A stretch of 37,482 nt of DNA. Origin: a bacterium (GTDB lineage Bacteria > DUMJ01). The stretch lies in NCBI GenBank assembly GCA_014360335.1, contig JACIXS010000079.1, forward strand, positions 1 through 37,482. Direction: 5' to 3'. Below, piece after piece: positions 1 to 6,955 of this stretch. The translations under genes were made by a program, and so were the position numbers. The notes beneath the pieces were generated by a model, which was given only the letters and a program-made list of their open reading frames with translations, did not search any database and was not told where the DNA came from. Within the stretch, counting starts at the first letter, position 1; every line of letters starts with the position of its first letter.

Positions 1-434
1 GTGCACTTTCTGAACTTATCCGAGAATACATATCCCTTTGCTAGATTAGGGAGAATTTCCTTTAAATCATTTGAAAATCTAAAGAGACCATCAACCATTG
101 CATCTTCTACATCGTTCCATGTCTGCGGATTTAGAGAGGAGCCTCTCAATATCCCACCATATTTACCTACCTCTTTAGTTGGAACTACTACTAGAGGCTC
201 TTCTGGAAGTCTCTTCTCTACTGGTGGAAGTTTCCCCTGTTTTACTAGTTCTTGTAGCATAGGAGCTTCTTTAAACTTTGTTATCCTCTTCCCAGTCTGT
301 TTGTAGTATTCCATAGGAGAATTATAATACAATACTCTCTCTTTACCCTTCTGGGCAAAGACATATGGAATACTTGTAAGGACCAACACAGAGATCAATA
401 ATACTAATGCACTAACCTTTAAAATCTTACCCAT
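1..434 (-). CDS. ABC transporter substrate-binding protein, family 5 (partial, N-terminal 144 aa)
   Basis: The gene reads leftward from ATG at 434 and runs off the left edge. The start is set by AAAGGAGGTT at 441-450, a near-perfect ribosome binding site. The visible 144 residues begin with a Sec signal peptide: basic MGKILK, a hydrophobic stretch to about residue 24, and likely cleavage after YVFA at 27. Then come EAPMLQELVKQGKLPPV, RLPEEPLVV and EVGKYGGILR, which are typical of the N-terminus of extracellular solute-binding family 5 (oligopeptide/oligosaccharide) proteins in thermophiles and Chloroflexota. The PNLAKGY block that follows also fits. The substrate cannot be told from this part; permease and ATPase genes would be expected to the left. 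It diverges from the gntR-like gene across overlapping promoters and is a plausible target of that regulator. Confidence 0.88.
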   Translation of the reverse strand, partial: MGKILKVSALVLLISVLVLTSIPYVFAQKGKERVLYYNSPMEYYKQTGKRITKFKEAPMLQELVKQGKLPPVEKRLPEEPLVVVPTKEVGKYGGILRGSSLNPQTWNDVEDAMVDGLFRFSNDLKEILPNLAKGYVFSDKFRKC

Positions 435-450
435 AGTCTCAACCTCCTTT

Positions 451-507
451 TGGTATCCTATTATTTTATTTTATTGTATACTATATTATAGATCTTATGG
501 TATACCT
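451..507. repeat. Three GTATACCA-like boxes, candidate regulator operators
   Basis: Read on the minus strand the boxes are GTATACCA (505-498), GTATACAA (481-474) and GGATACCA (458-451), at steps of 24 and 23 bases. The first extends to the perfect palindrome GGTATACC. They lie in the spacer, at the start point and in the leader of the solute-binding protein promoter. GntR/FadR-type regulators are known to bind short G-T-rich dyads of this kind, and one is encoded next door. Assigning them to that regulator is inference. Confidence 0.4.
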
Positions 508-513
508 AGTCAA
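485..513 (-). promoter_or_regulatory. Sigma70-type promoter for the solute-binding protein gene
   Basis: On the minus strand TTGACT (513-508) is followed after exactly 17 bases by TATAAT (490-485). This is close to consensus and the best -35/-10 pair in the window. The start point would fall near 478, leaving a leader of about 45 bases. The palindrome GGTATACC (499-506) lies inside the spacer, where a bound repressor would block RNA polymerase. Confidence 0.7.
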
Positions 514-538
514 CAAAAACCTGAAAGAATGTTATAAT
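510..538 (+). promoter_or_regulatory. Promoter for the gntR-like operon
   Basis: TCAACA (510-515), 17 bases, then TATAAT (533-538). TG at 530-531 makes it an extended -10 (TGTTATAAT). Its -35 overlaps the -35 of the divergent promoter on the other strand, so the two should compete for polymerase. Confidence 0.55.
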
Positions 539-561
539 TAACTTCAATTCGAGGAGGCTCT

Positions 562-1236
562 ATGGAGATAAATAAGAGTGTATATGAGAAGATAAAGGAA
601 CTTATCCTAAATATGGACTTAAAACCAGGAGAGTTTATATCTGAAGCTATACTTGCCAAAAAGCTCAATGTTAGTAGAACTCCAGTAAGGGAAGCACTAA
701 AAAAGCTAGAACAAGAGGGGCTAATAGTAACAGAAGGAAAGAGAAAGCGGGTATTCATACTAACATTAAAGGATCTAAAGGGGATATTCGATTTAAAGAG
801 GATAATAGAGACTGAAGTTGTTCGCTGGGCCATAGAGAGGGGTAAGGAAGAAGATTTTAAAAAGCTAAAAGAAGCAATAGAAGGCTTAGAAAGGCTTGCC
901 AAGTCTAGACCTAAAAACAGTACTGAGATAAGAGAATGGTTCATACTCTGGCTTAAACAGGATAGAGAATTTCATAATATTATATTTGACATGGCTGATA
1001 ATAAAAGAGCAGAGCAGATAGTAGAAAATCTTAACTCTCAGTGGCATAGGTTAAGGATAGGTATAGATGCTATCGAAGGACGTATCGAAAAGGCTTTAGA
1101 AGAACACAAAAAAATAGCTCAAGCAATTTTGGGAAAAGACATCACTAAAGCTAAAGAGGCAATGCTAGAACATCTAGACAACCTTTATAACAGCGTATCT
1201 AGCCTTATGGAGATCTTCCATTTCCCTAAAAGCTAA
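562..1236 (+). CDS. GntR-family transcriptional regulator, FadR/FCD subfamily
   Basis: This is a 224-aa DNA-binding regulator, normal length for the subfamily. Residues 1-68 form the winged helix-turn-helix, with LAKKLNVSRTPVREALKKLE at 31-50 as the canonical recognition region. Residues 75-212 are the all-helical FCD ligand domain. Its metal site is visible as D134, H138 (QDREFH), H182 (EEH) and H204 (LEH), so it probably binds a metal-coordinated carboxylate or sugar acid. The start is fixed by GAGGAGG at 551-557. It is the first gene of a rightward run with proA-proC and sugar dehydrogenases and faces a solute-binding protein gene. Control of that transporter and/or its own operon is likely; the effector is unknown. 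Confidence 0.9.
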   Translation: MEINKSVYEKIKELILNMDLKPGEFISEAILAKKLNVSRTPVREALKKLEQEGLIVTEGKRKRVFILTLKDLKGIFDLKRIIETEVVRWAIERGKEEDFKKLKEAIEGLERLAKSRPKNSTEIREWFILWLKQDREFHNIIFDMADNKRAEQIVENLNSQWHRLRIGIDAIEGRIEKALEEHKKIAQAILGKDITKAKEAMLEHLDNLYNSVSSLMEIFHFPKS

Positions 1237-1275
1237 ACTGACGTCGTTGATGAACAACACTCACAACATCCCCAA

Positions 1276-1303
1276 TGGATAAAGAGGTTTTTAATGTTAT
1301 AAT
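1276..1303 (+). promoter_or_regulatory. Probable promoter for proA-proC
   Basis: TGGATA (1276-1281), 16 bases, TATAAT (1298-1303), with TG at 1295-1296 giving an extended -10. It sits in the 104-base gap after the regulator gene and suggests that proA is not only read through from gntR. No clear terminator is visible in this gap. Confidence 0.45.
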
Positions 1304-1340
1304 TACTTTTGTAATCCTTAAATGAAAGGGGAGATAGTAA

Positions 1341-2579
1341 ATGGGAGTTAAAGAACTTGCCCAAAAGGCTAAGTCTGCTTTCTATATACTAGCTAAGGCA
1401 AAGACATCTGTAAAGAACTCCGCACTTCTACTTATGGCTGACAGATTAGAAGAAAAGAGTAATGAAATTCTAGAAGCAAATAGAATAGACCTAGAGAATG
1501 CTAAAAATCTTTCCCCTGCTCTTATAGATAGACTCACCTTAAACGAAAAAAGGATCTCTGCTATGGCGGTATCATTAAGAGAGGTAGCCAGACTAGAAGA
1601 CCCAGTAGGGAAAACGGTATCTGCTTGGAGAAGACCTAACGGGATAGAAATTCAAAAGATAAGAGTACCGATAGGACTTATAGGTATCATATATGAAGCT
1701 AGACCAAATGTTACCGCAGATGCTGCTGGATTATGCCTTAAAGCAGGTAATGCGGTAATACTCAAAGGCGGTTCAGAAGCTATAAATTCTAACCGAAAGA
1801 TAGTAGAGATATTACAGTCTGCAGTAAGGGATGTAGGGTTACCTCCTGAGGTAATCTCGTTCATAGATGACACTAGAAGAGAAGCAACCCTAGAGCTTAT
1901 GCACTGCGATGAGTATGTAGACCTTCTTATCCCAAGGGGTGGAGCCAATCTTATACAGACAGTTAGGAGAGAATCAACGGTACCAGTTATAGAAACTGGC
2001 GTAGGAAACTGTCATGTATATGTAGATGAGAGTGCGGATCTAGATATGGCAGAGGAGATTACATTTAATGCGAAGGTCCAAAGACCAGGTGTATGTAACG
2101 CCATAGAAACCCTTTTGGTTCACGAAAAGATAAGCAAGGTATTTCTACCTAGGATGCTAGAAAGACTTAGGTCAGCAGGGGTAGAGATTAGAGGTTGCCC
2201 TAAGACGAGAGAGATAGTTCCATGGGTTATCCCAGCAACAGAGGAGGATTGGTATACAGAGTATCTAGACCTCATTATAGCTGTAAAAGTAGTAGAGAAT
2301 GTAGACTCAGCTATAGCCCATATAAATAAATATGGGAGTAAACACTCAGATAGTATAGTTACAAGAGATTATTTTAATGCTAGGAAGTTCTTAAATGAGG
2401 TTGATTCTGCTTGTGTCTATGTAAATGCTTCTACAAGATTTACCGATGGTTTTGAATTTGGCTTAGGGGCGGAGATAGGGATAAGCACCCAAAAACTTCA
2501 TGCTAGAGGTCCTATGGGTCTAGAGGAGATAACAACCACTAAATATATCATCTACGGGGAGGGTCAAATAAGAGAATGA
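1341..2579 (+). CDS. proA: Gamma-glutamyl phosphate reductase (ProA)
   Basis: This 412-aa enzyme of proline synthesis reduces gamma-glutamyl phosphate to glutamate semialdehyde with NADPH in the cytosol. It belongs to the aldehyde dehydrogenase superfamily and has normal family length. Visible motifs are PIGLIGIIYEARPNVTADAA, the LKGGSEAINSN block, and the catalytic cysteine C252 in QRPGVCNAIETLL. The C-terminal GLGAEIGISTQKLHARGPMG is characteristic. AAAGGGGAG at 1325-1333 supports the ATG. It overlaps proC by four bases (ATGA), implying translational coupling. The kinase partner proB, usually adjacent, is not in this window. Confidence 0.97.
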   Translation: MGVKELAQKAKSAFYILAKAKTSVKNSALLLMADRLEEKSNEILEANRIDLENAKNLSPALIDRLTLNEKRISAMAVSLREVARLEDPVGKTVSAWRRPNGIEIQKIRVPIGLIGIIYEARPNVTADAAGLCLKAGNAVILKGGSEAINSNRKIVEILQSAVRDVGLPPEVISFIDDTRREATLELMHCDEYVDLLIPRGGANLIQTVRRESTVPVIETGVGNCHVYVDESADLDMAEEITFNAKVQRPGVCNAIETLLVHEKISKVFLPRMLERLRSAGVEIRGCPKTREIVPWVIPATEEDWYTEYLDLIIAVKVVENVDSAIAHINKYGSKHSDSIVTRDYFNARKFLNEVDSACVYVNASTRFTDGFEFGLGAEIGISTQKLHARGPMGLEEITTTKYIIYGEGQIRE

Positions 2580-3364
2580 AATATAAGATTGGTTTTATCG
2601 GACTTGGTAATATGGCTTCTAGCCTTATAGAAGGTTGGAGGAATAGAGGAAGAGAAGGTAAAGATATTATTGGTTTCGATATAAGACAGGATAGAATGAA
2701 TTTTGTAAAAGAAAGGTTCGGTATAAACGTCGCTAATAGTATTCAAGAGGTGGCTGATGGAGAGATTGTTATACTTGCTGTAAAACCGCAAGACTTCTCC
2801 TCTATCAAAATAGACATTCCCCAAGATATAGTTATCGTTTCTATTATGGCTGGTGTATCTATAAAAAAACTAGAAGAACATTTTCCTAATAGTCCTATAA
2901 TAAGAGTCATGCCAAATCTTTTATGTAGTATAAACAAGAGTTTCATCCCCTTTACTTACAACGACAGGGTAGATAAAAAAGAGAAAGAGTTATTTATCTC
3001 ATGGTTTACTGACTTTGGTGAGGTTACAGAGGTCAAAGAGTCACTAATGAATGTTATGACCGCCTTAAATGGGAGTGGTCCTGGCTTTATAGCATACCTT
3101 ATAGAGGCATTCACAGAGGCTAGTGTATATGAGGGACTACCATATGAGGTAGCTTTAAAGCTTACACTGAGTATATTTGAAGGGACTTCTGCATTTTTAA
3201 GGGAGAATAATATCTCTCCAAACTCTTTCAGACTTAGTGTAACTTCTCCTGGAGGAACTACCTCCAGAGGAATCTGGATTTTAGAGAAGGCTGGTATAAA
3301 GGGAACTATATATGATATGATAAGGCTTAGTAGTGAAAGAGCTAGAGAACTTGAGAATTCTTAA
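2576..3364 (+). CDS. proC: Pyrroline-5-carboxylate reductase (ProC)
   Basis: This 262-aa enzyme catalyses the last step of proline synthesis, reduction of 1-pyrroline-5-carboxylate with NAD(P)H. The N-terminal Rossmann fold has IGFIGLGNMASSLI (G6, G9, G11). The C-terminal dimerisation domain carries NGSGPGFIAYLIEAF and the family signature SVTSPGGTTSRGIW. The start overlaps the proA stop by four bases. Length is normal and no key residue appears missing. A 27-base gap separates it from the following oxidoreductase, so all may share one transcript. Confidence 0.96.
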   Translation: MKYKIGFIGLGNMASSLIEGWRNRGREGKDIIGFDIRQDRMNFVKERFGINVANSIQEVADGEIVILAVKPQDFSSIKIDIPQDIVIVSIMAGVSIKKLEEHFPNSPIIRVMPNLLCSINKSFIPFTYNDRVDKKEKELFISWFTDFGEVTEVKESLMNVMTALNGSGPGFIAYLIEAFTEASVYEGLPYEVALKLTLSIFEGTSAFLRENNISPNSFRLSVTSPGGTTSRGIWILEKAGIKGTIYDMIRLSSERARELENS

Positions 3365-3391
3365 TTAGTATAAAGAAAGGAAGGGAAGCCT

Positions 3392-4390
3392 ATGCTAAGA
3401 GTAGGAATTATTGGTGCTGGTGGGATGGGAAAGATTCATGCAGATTGTTGGTCTAAAATAAAAGAAGCAAAAATCCAAGTCATATGTGATATAGAGAAGG
3501 ATAAAGCAGAATCGCTAGCAAAGATATACAATACTGATACCGCTACATCTAGTAGTGATGTTATAAAGAGGTCAGATATAGACATTGTAGATATATGTAC
3601 TCCAACTCCTTTCCATGCAGATGATATTATCTTGGCATTAAAGTCAGGTAAGCATACTATATGTGAGAAGCCCATAGCAAGGACATTAGAATCTGCAAAA
3701 GAGGTTATTAGGGTTGCAAAAGAGGTAGATGTAAAGTTTATGACCGCTCATGTATTAAGATTCTTTCCTGAATTTTCTACCGCTAAGAATCTTATAGATA
3801 GCGGAGCTATAGGAATCCCTAGGATGGCTAGAATGAAGAGGGGAGGACCTTATCCTGTAGGGAAATGGAATGATTGGTATTCCAAAGTAGAGATGAGTGG
3901 GGGTTGTCTGGTAGATACGGGTGTACATGACTTCGACTTTCTCAGATGGATATTTGGGGATGCAGAGCGTGTATATGCTAGTGCTCTAACTTGGAAAAAC
4001 ATATTACATAAAGACTATGGACTTGCTACTATAAGATTTAAATCTAGGGCGATGGCTCAGGTAGAGATTACTTGGGCTCATCCACCTAAAACACCTATGA
4101 AGGTTGGGTTTGAACTTATAGGGACAGAAGGGATGTTAACATATGACAACTATTCCTCTACACCTTTAAGAATAATGAAAGAGGGAGAAACGTTTAACAC
4201 CTTTTCAATGGAAAGTCCTATAACAGAAGACCCATATCTTGGAGAGATAGAGCACTTTGTTTCCTGTATAAAGGAGAATAAAGAGCCTCTAATAACACCT
4301 GAGGATGCTTACAGGGCATTAGAGATTGCTCTAGCTTGCATCGAATCTGCTAGAACGAATAGACCAGTGAATGTTGGAGGTGAGATCTAA
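3392..4390 (+). CDS. Gfo/Idh/MocA-family oxidoreductase (copy 1)
   Basis: This is a 332-aa NAD(P)-dependent sugar or cyclitol dehydrogenase of the Gfo/Idh/MocA family. VGIIGAGGMGKIHADCW at 4-20 is the nucleotide-binding loop. E92-K93-P94 is the EKP motif with the catalytic lysine. GGCLVDTGVHDFD gives D175, H179 and D182, the standard catalytic H-x-x-D arrangement. The purine-rich AGGAAGGGAAG just upstream sets the start. Its stop shares one base with the ATG of the next, related gene, and nagA follows directly. The trio probably acts on one (amino)sugar-derived substrate. Exact specificity (inositol, glucose, N-acetyl sugar and so on) cannot be read from sequence. Confidence 0.9.
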   Translation: MLRVGIIGAGGMGKIHADCWSKIKEAKIQVICDIEKDKAESLAKIYNTDTATSSSDVIKRSDIDIVDICTPTPFHADDIILALKSGKHTICEKPIARTLESAKEVIRVAKEVDVKFMTAHVLRFFPEFSTAKNLIDSGAIGIPRMARMKRGGPYPVGKWNDWYSKVEMSGGCLVDTGVHDFDFLRWIFGDAERVYASALTWKNILHKDYGLATIRFKSRAMAQVEITWAHPPKTPMKVGFELIGTEGMLTYDNYSSTPLRIMKEGETFNTFSMESPITEDPYLGEIEHFVSCIKENKEPLITPEDAYRALEIALACIESARTNRPVNVGGEI

Positions 4391-5379
4391 TGAAGGGAGC
4401 TATACTAAGCTTTGCACATATACATGCCTTTAGTTATATAGAATGTCTAAAACGAATCCCAGAGGTAGAAGTATCCGCAATTGCTGACGAGGATGAAGAC
4501 AGGGGTAAATCCATAGCAAGTAGGTTTAATACTAGATACTATAGAGATTATCAGGACCTTTTAAAATCTGAAGATATTGATTTTGTTGTTGTCTGCTCTG
4601 AGAATGCAAAGCACAAAGATATGGTTATAGCTAGTGCTCAGGCTGGAAAACATATATTGTGCGAGAAACCTATATCTACCGATATAAAATCTGCTAAAGA
4701 GATGATAGAAACCACAAATAGATATGGGGTTCAGTTTCAAATAGCCTTTCCAGTAAGGTTTTCTCCTATTGTAAGAAGGGTGAAAAATATGATAGATAAT
4801 GGGGAGTTCGGAAAGATCTTTGCCTTTAACTGCACCAATCATGGTAAGATGCCAGGTGGATGGTTCGTAGATAAGTCTCTGGCTGGTGGTGGAGCGATAA
4901 TGGACCACACTGTTCACGTTATGGATATACTTAGGTGGTATCTTGGATGCGAAGCTGAGTACGTCTATGCAGAAGGGGATACATTACTGCATAATATACC
5001 TTCTGATGATGTAGGATTGGTCAGTGTCACTTTTGAAAATGGTATCTTCGCCACTATAGATACAAGCTGGTCTAGGCCAAAATCCTTCCCTATATGGGGA
5101 GATGTCAACATATATATGACCGCTGAAAAGGGGGCAGTTGAGATAGAGGTATTTAATCAAAATTTGAGTCTATACAATGATAAGACGATGTCTGTATCCT
5201 GGTTAGGCTGGGGATCAAATATGGACTTCCTTATGGTTAAAAGCTTCATATCCTCTATAAAGGAGAATAAACCAGTAGAGGTTACAGGCTATGACGGTCT
5301 CAAAGCTATGGAGGTTGCTCTAGCGGCATATAGGTCTATAGAATTACAAGAACCTGTAAAACTTCCACTGGAGGAATAG
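4390..5379 (+). CDS. Gfo/Idh/MocA-family oxidoreductase (copy 2, divergent)
   Basis: This 329-aa member of the same family diverges strongly from copy 1. The N-terminal loop reads GAILSFAHIHAFSY, so the usual G-x-G-x-x-G is degenerate and nucleotide binding may differ. The EKP motif at 92-94 is intact, and GGGAIMDHTVHVMD gives D172, H176 and D179, so the catalytic site is conserved. It starts on the last base of the copy 1 stop (TAATG), indicating coupled translation. nagA follows with no gap. A paired-enzyme role, for example two successive oxidoreduction steps on one sugar, is inferred. Confidence 0.88.
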   Translation: MKGAILSFAHIHAFSYIECLKRIPEVEVSAIADEDEDRGKSIASRFNTRYYRDYQDLLKSEDIDFVVVCSENAKHKDMVIASAQAGKHILCEKPISTDIKSAKEMIETTNRYGVQFQIAFPVRFSPIVRRVKNMIDNGEFGKIFAFNCTNHGKMPGGWFVDKSLAGGGAIMDHTVHVMDILRWYLGCEAEYVYAEGDTLLHNIPSDDVGLVSVTFENGIFATIDTSWSRPKSFPIWGDVNIYMTAEKGAVEIEVFNQNLSLYNDKTMSVSWLGWGSNMDFLMVKSFISSIKENKPVEVTGYDGLKAMEVALAAYRSIELQEPVKLPLEE

Positions 5380-6513
5380 ATGTTTGGATTAAGAGGGAAT
5401 ATAGTAACCGGCGGAAATATATACAATAATTGGGTCTTAGTAGTAGAAGACGACCATATATACAGTGTTACACGTGAGGCTGAAAATATCCAGATAGAAA
5501 ACCTTGACGACTGTTTTATTGTGCCAGGCTTTGTAGATATACACACACATGGAGCGGTAGGCTACGACATTATGGATGGCGAGCCTAAAGGTATAGTAAA
5601 GATGGCAGAGTTTCTAGCTTCTCATGGAGTCACCTCTTTTCTACCAACGACTACTACTCTAGATATAGAAAGCACTTTAAAGGCTATCTCTGCAGTAGAA
5701 AGGGCAATAGAATTAAATAAAAACGGGGCAAAAATCATTGGGATACATCTAGAAGGTCCTTTTATAAATCCTAAGCATAAGGGTGCACAGAACGAAAGAT
5801 ATATAATAGAACCGACAAAAGAGGTCCTAGAGAAACTTACAGAATCTAAGCTTATAAGACTTGTAACTATAGCCCCTGAGATCTCAGGGGCTATACCTGC
5901 AATAAAATTTATGAAAGATAAAGGTATCTATGTATCTCTAGGACATTCAGATGCTACATATGAAGATACAATAAAGGCTATAATGGCAGGAGCAACTCTT
6001 GTCACCCATCTATTCAATGGGATGAGACCTTTTCATCATAGAGAACCTGGCATAATGGGAGCCGGACTTGCAGAAGATTCACTAAAATGCCAAATTATTG
6101 CTGATGGAATACATATACATTTCTCAGCTATAAGACTTGTCTATAAGGCAAAGGGGTACAGAAACATAATCCTTATAAGTGATAGTATGAGTGCCACTGG
6201 TTTATCAGATGGAGAGTATGAATTGGGAGGGCTTAGGGTCACTGTTAGAAGTGGAGCACCTAGACTCCAAGACGGACGTTTGGCAGGAAGCACATTAACC
6301 TTGGATACTGCTATAAAGAATATAGTAAATAAAGCACTGATACCACTACCCTTCGCAGTAGAAATGGCATCAAGGATTCCAGCCAAAAGTATAGGAGAAG
6401 CTTCGATAGGTAGCTTCTCCTACGGAAATAAGGCAGATATCGTAGTGTTAGATAGAAATCTTAATGTAATAAGGACCTACATAGACGGAAGACTGGTTTA
6501 TTCTTCAGTCTGA
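5380..6513 (+). CDS. nagA: N-acetylglucosamine-6-phosphate deacetylase (NagA)
   Basis: This 377-aa amidohydrolase-superfamily enzyme removes acetate from GlcNAc-6-phosphate, feeding amino sugars to glycolysis or wall synthesis. Metal and catalytic residues are visible: HTH at 55-57, E125 (HLEGPF), H189 (GHSDA), H210 (THLFNGM) and catalytic D268 (ISDSMSATG). Length is standard. GGAGGAA at 5370-5376 precedes the ATG, which directly abuts the upstream stop. No nagB or kinase is present in the window, so it may serve a modified amino sugar handled by the two upstream dehydrogenases; a galactosamine-6-phosphate deacetylase is possible. A perfect 28-bp palindrome lies within the coding sequence at 5868-5895. 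The 3' end overlaps the convergent perR-like gene by 16 bases. Confidence 0.92.
   Translation: MFGLRGNIVTGGNIYNNWVLVVEDDHIYSVTREAENIQIENLDDCFIVPGFVDIHTHGAVGYDIMDGEPKGIVKMAEFLASHGVTSFLPTTTTLDIESTLKAISAVERAIELNKNGAKIIGIHLEGPFINPKHKGAQNERYIIEPTKEVLEKLTESKLIRLVTIAPEISGAIPAIKFMKDKGIYVSLGHSDATYEDTIKAIMAGATLVTHLFNGMRPFHHREPGIMGAGLAEDSLKCQIIADGIHIHFSAIRLVYKAKGYRNIILISDSMSATGLSDGEYELGGLRVTVRSGAPRLQDGRLAGSTLTLDTAIKNIVNKALIPLPFAVEMASRIPAKSIGEASIGSFSYGNKADIVVLDRNLNVIRTYIDGRLVYSSV
5868..5895. repeat. Perfect 28-bp palindrome within nagA
   Basis: The left half is TATAGCCCCTGAGA and the right half is its exact reverse complement, centred between 5881 and 5882. It encodes part of an IAPEISGAI segment. Such a long perfect dyad inside a conserved reading frame is rare. 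It could form a stable hairpin in mRNA or a binding site, or be chance. Confidence 0.9.
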
Positions 6514-6917
6514 TTCTGGCATTCCTTACAGTAGCCGTAGTACACAGCCTGCGCCCTTACCACCTTAAAATCCTCTCCTAAATCGGGAAGGGGAGCTGGG
6601 ATAGAGATATCAAAGATCCTCTTACACCTTAAACAGACAAAGTGGCTATGAGGTGTTATATCGGGGTCAAAGTGAGCCTTTCCATCTCCAACGTCTAACC
6701 TCTGTATAACACCTAAGTCTGCTAGGCTGTTTAGTGTCTTATACACTGTAGCTACAGAAACAGTGGGAGCGATCTTCGATACTTTTTTATGGATGTCCTC
6801 TGCGCTAGGATGTGACTTATTCCCGTCCAATACCTCACCTATAAGCTGTCTCTGTGGAGTAATCTTAAGACCCTTATCCTTTATAGTCTTTAGTATCATA
6901 TTCTCTCTCTTTCTCAT
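6498..6917 (-). CDS. perR: Fur-family regulator, PerR type (peroxide/metal sensor)
   Basis: This 139-aa repressor has an N-terminal winged helix (ITPQRQLI to VATVYKTLNSLADLGVI) and a C-terminal metal-binding dimer domain. Structural zinc cysteines are C95/C98 (CLRC) and C130/C133 (CKEC). The regulatory site is H36, D84, H90, H92 and D103. Aspartate rather than glutamate at 84 matches PerR (B. subtilis D85) rather than Fur, so peroxide sensing is the best guess. The start is uncertain. ATG 6917 has no ribosome binding site and lies only about 10 bases after a TATAAT; M7 (6899) follows a purine-rich AGAAAGAGAGAG and may be used. It is the last gene of the leftward folate/lpd run and overlaps nagA tail to tail. 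Confidence 0.87.
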   Translation of the reverse strand: MRKRENMILKTIKDKGLKITPQRQLIGEVLDGNKSHPSAEDIHKKVSKIAPTVSVATVYKTLNSLADLGVIQRLDVGDGKAHFDPDITPHSHFVCLRCKRIFDISIPAPLPDLGEDFKVVRAQAVYYGYCKECQNQTEE

Positions 6918-6926
6918 AGCTATATC

Positions 6927-6955
6927 ATTATACTATATGTAACGGTAAATTTAAA
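6927..6955 (-). promoter_or_regulatory. Probable promoter for the perR-like gene
   Basis: On the minus strand TTTAAA (6955-6950), 17 bases, TATAAT (6932-6927). The -10 overlaps the lpd stop codon (6930-6928), so perR may be expressed apart from the operon. The predicted start point near 6920 leaves almost no leader for ATG 6917, which favours M7 as start. Confidence 0.45.

Noticed and set aside
1-306. Rightward open frame of 101 codons at the left edge
   Set aside because: It is antisense to the solute-binding protein gene, whose signal peptide, ribosome binding site and promoter on the minus strand are all clear.
3249-3267. Inverted repeat CTGGAGG-AACTA-CCTCCAG in proC
   Set aside because: It encodes the invariant SPGGTTSRG signature, so codon constraint explains it; there is no T-run or nearby start codon.
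6490-6511. Hairpin AGACTG…CAGTCT at the nagA/perR junction as a bidirectional terminator
   Set aside because: The stem is only 6 bp with a 10-base loop and no T-run follows on either strand.
6918-6945. PerR box (TTATAATnATTATAA type) in front of the perR-like gene
   Set aside because: Only the left half (TATAAT) matches and it is better explained as the -10 element; the right half does not fit.
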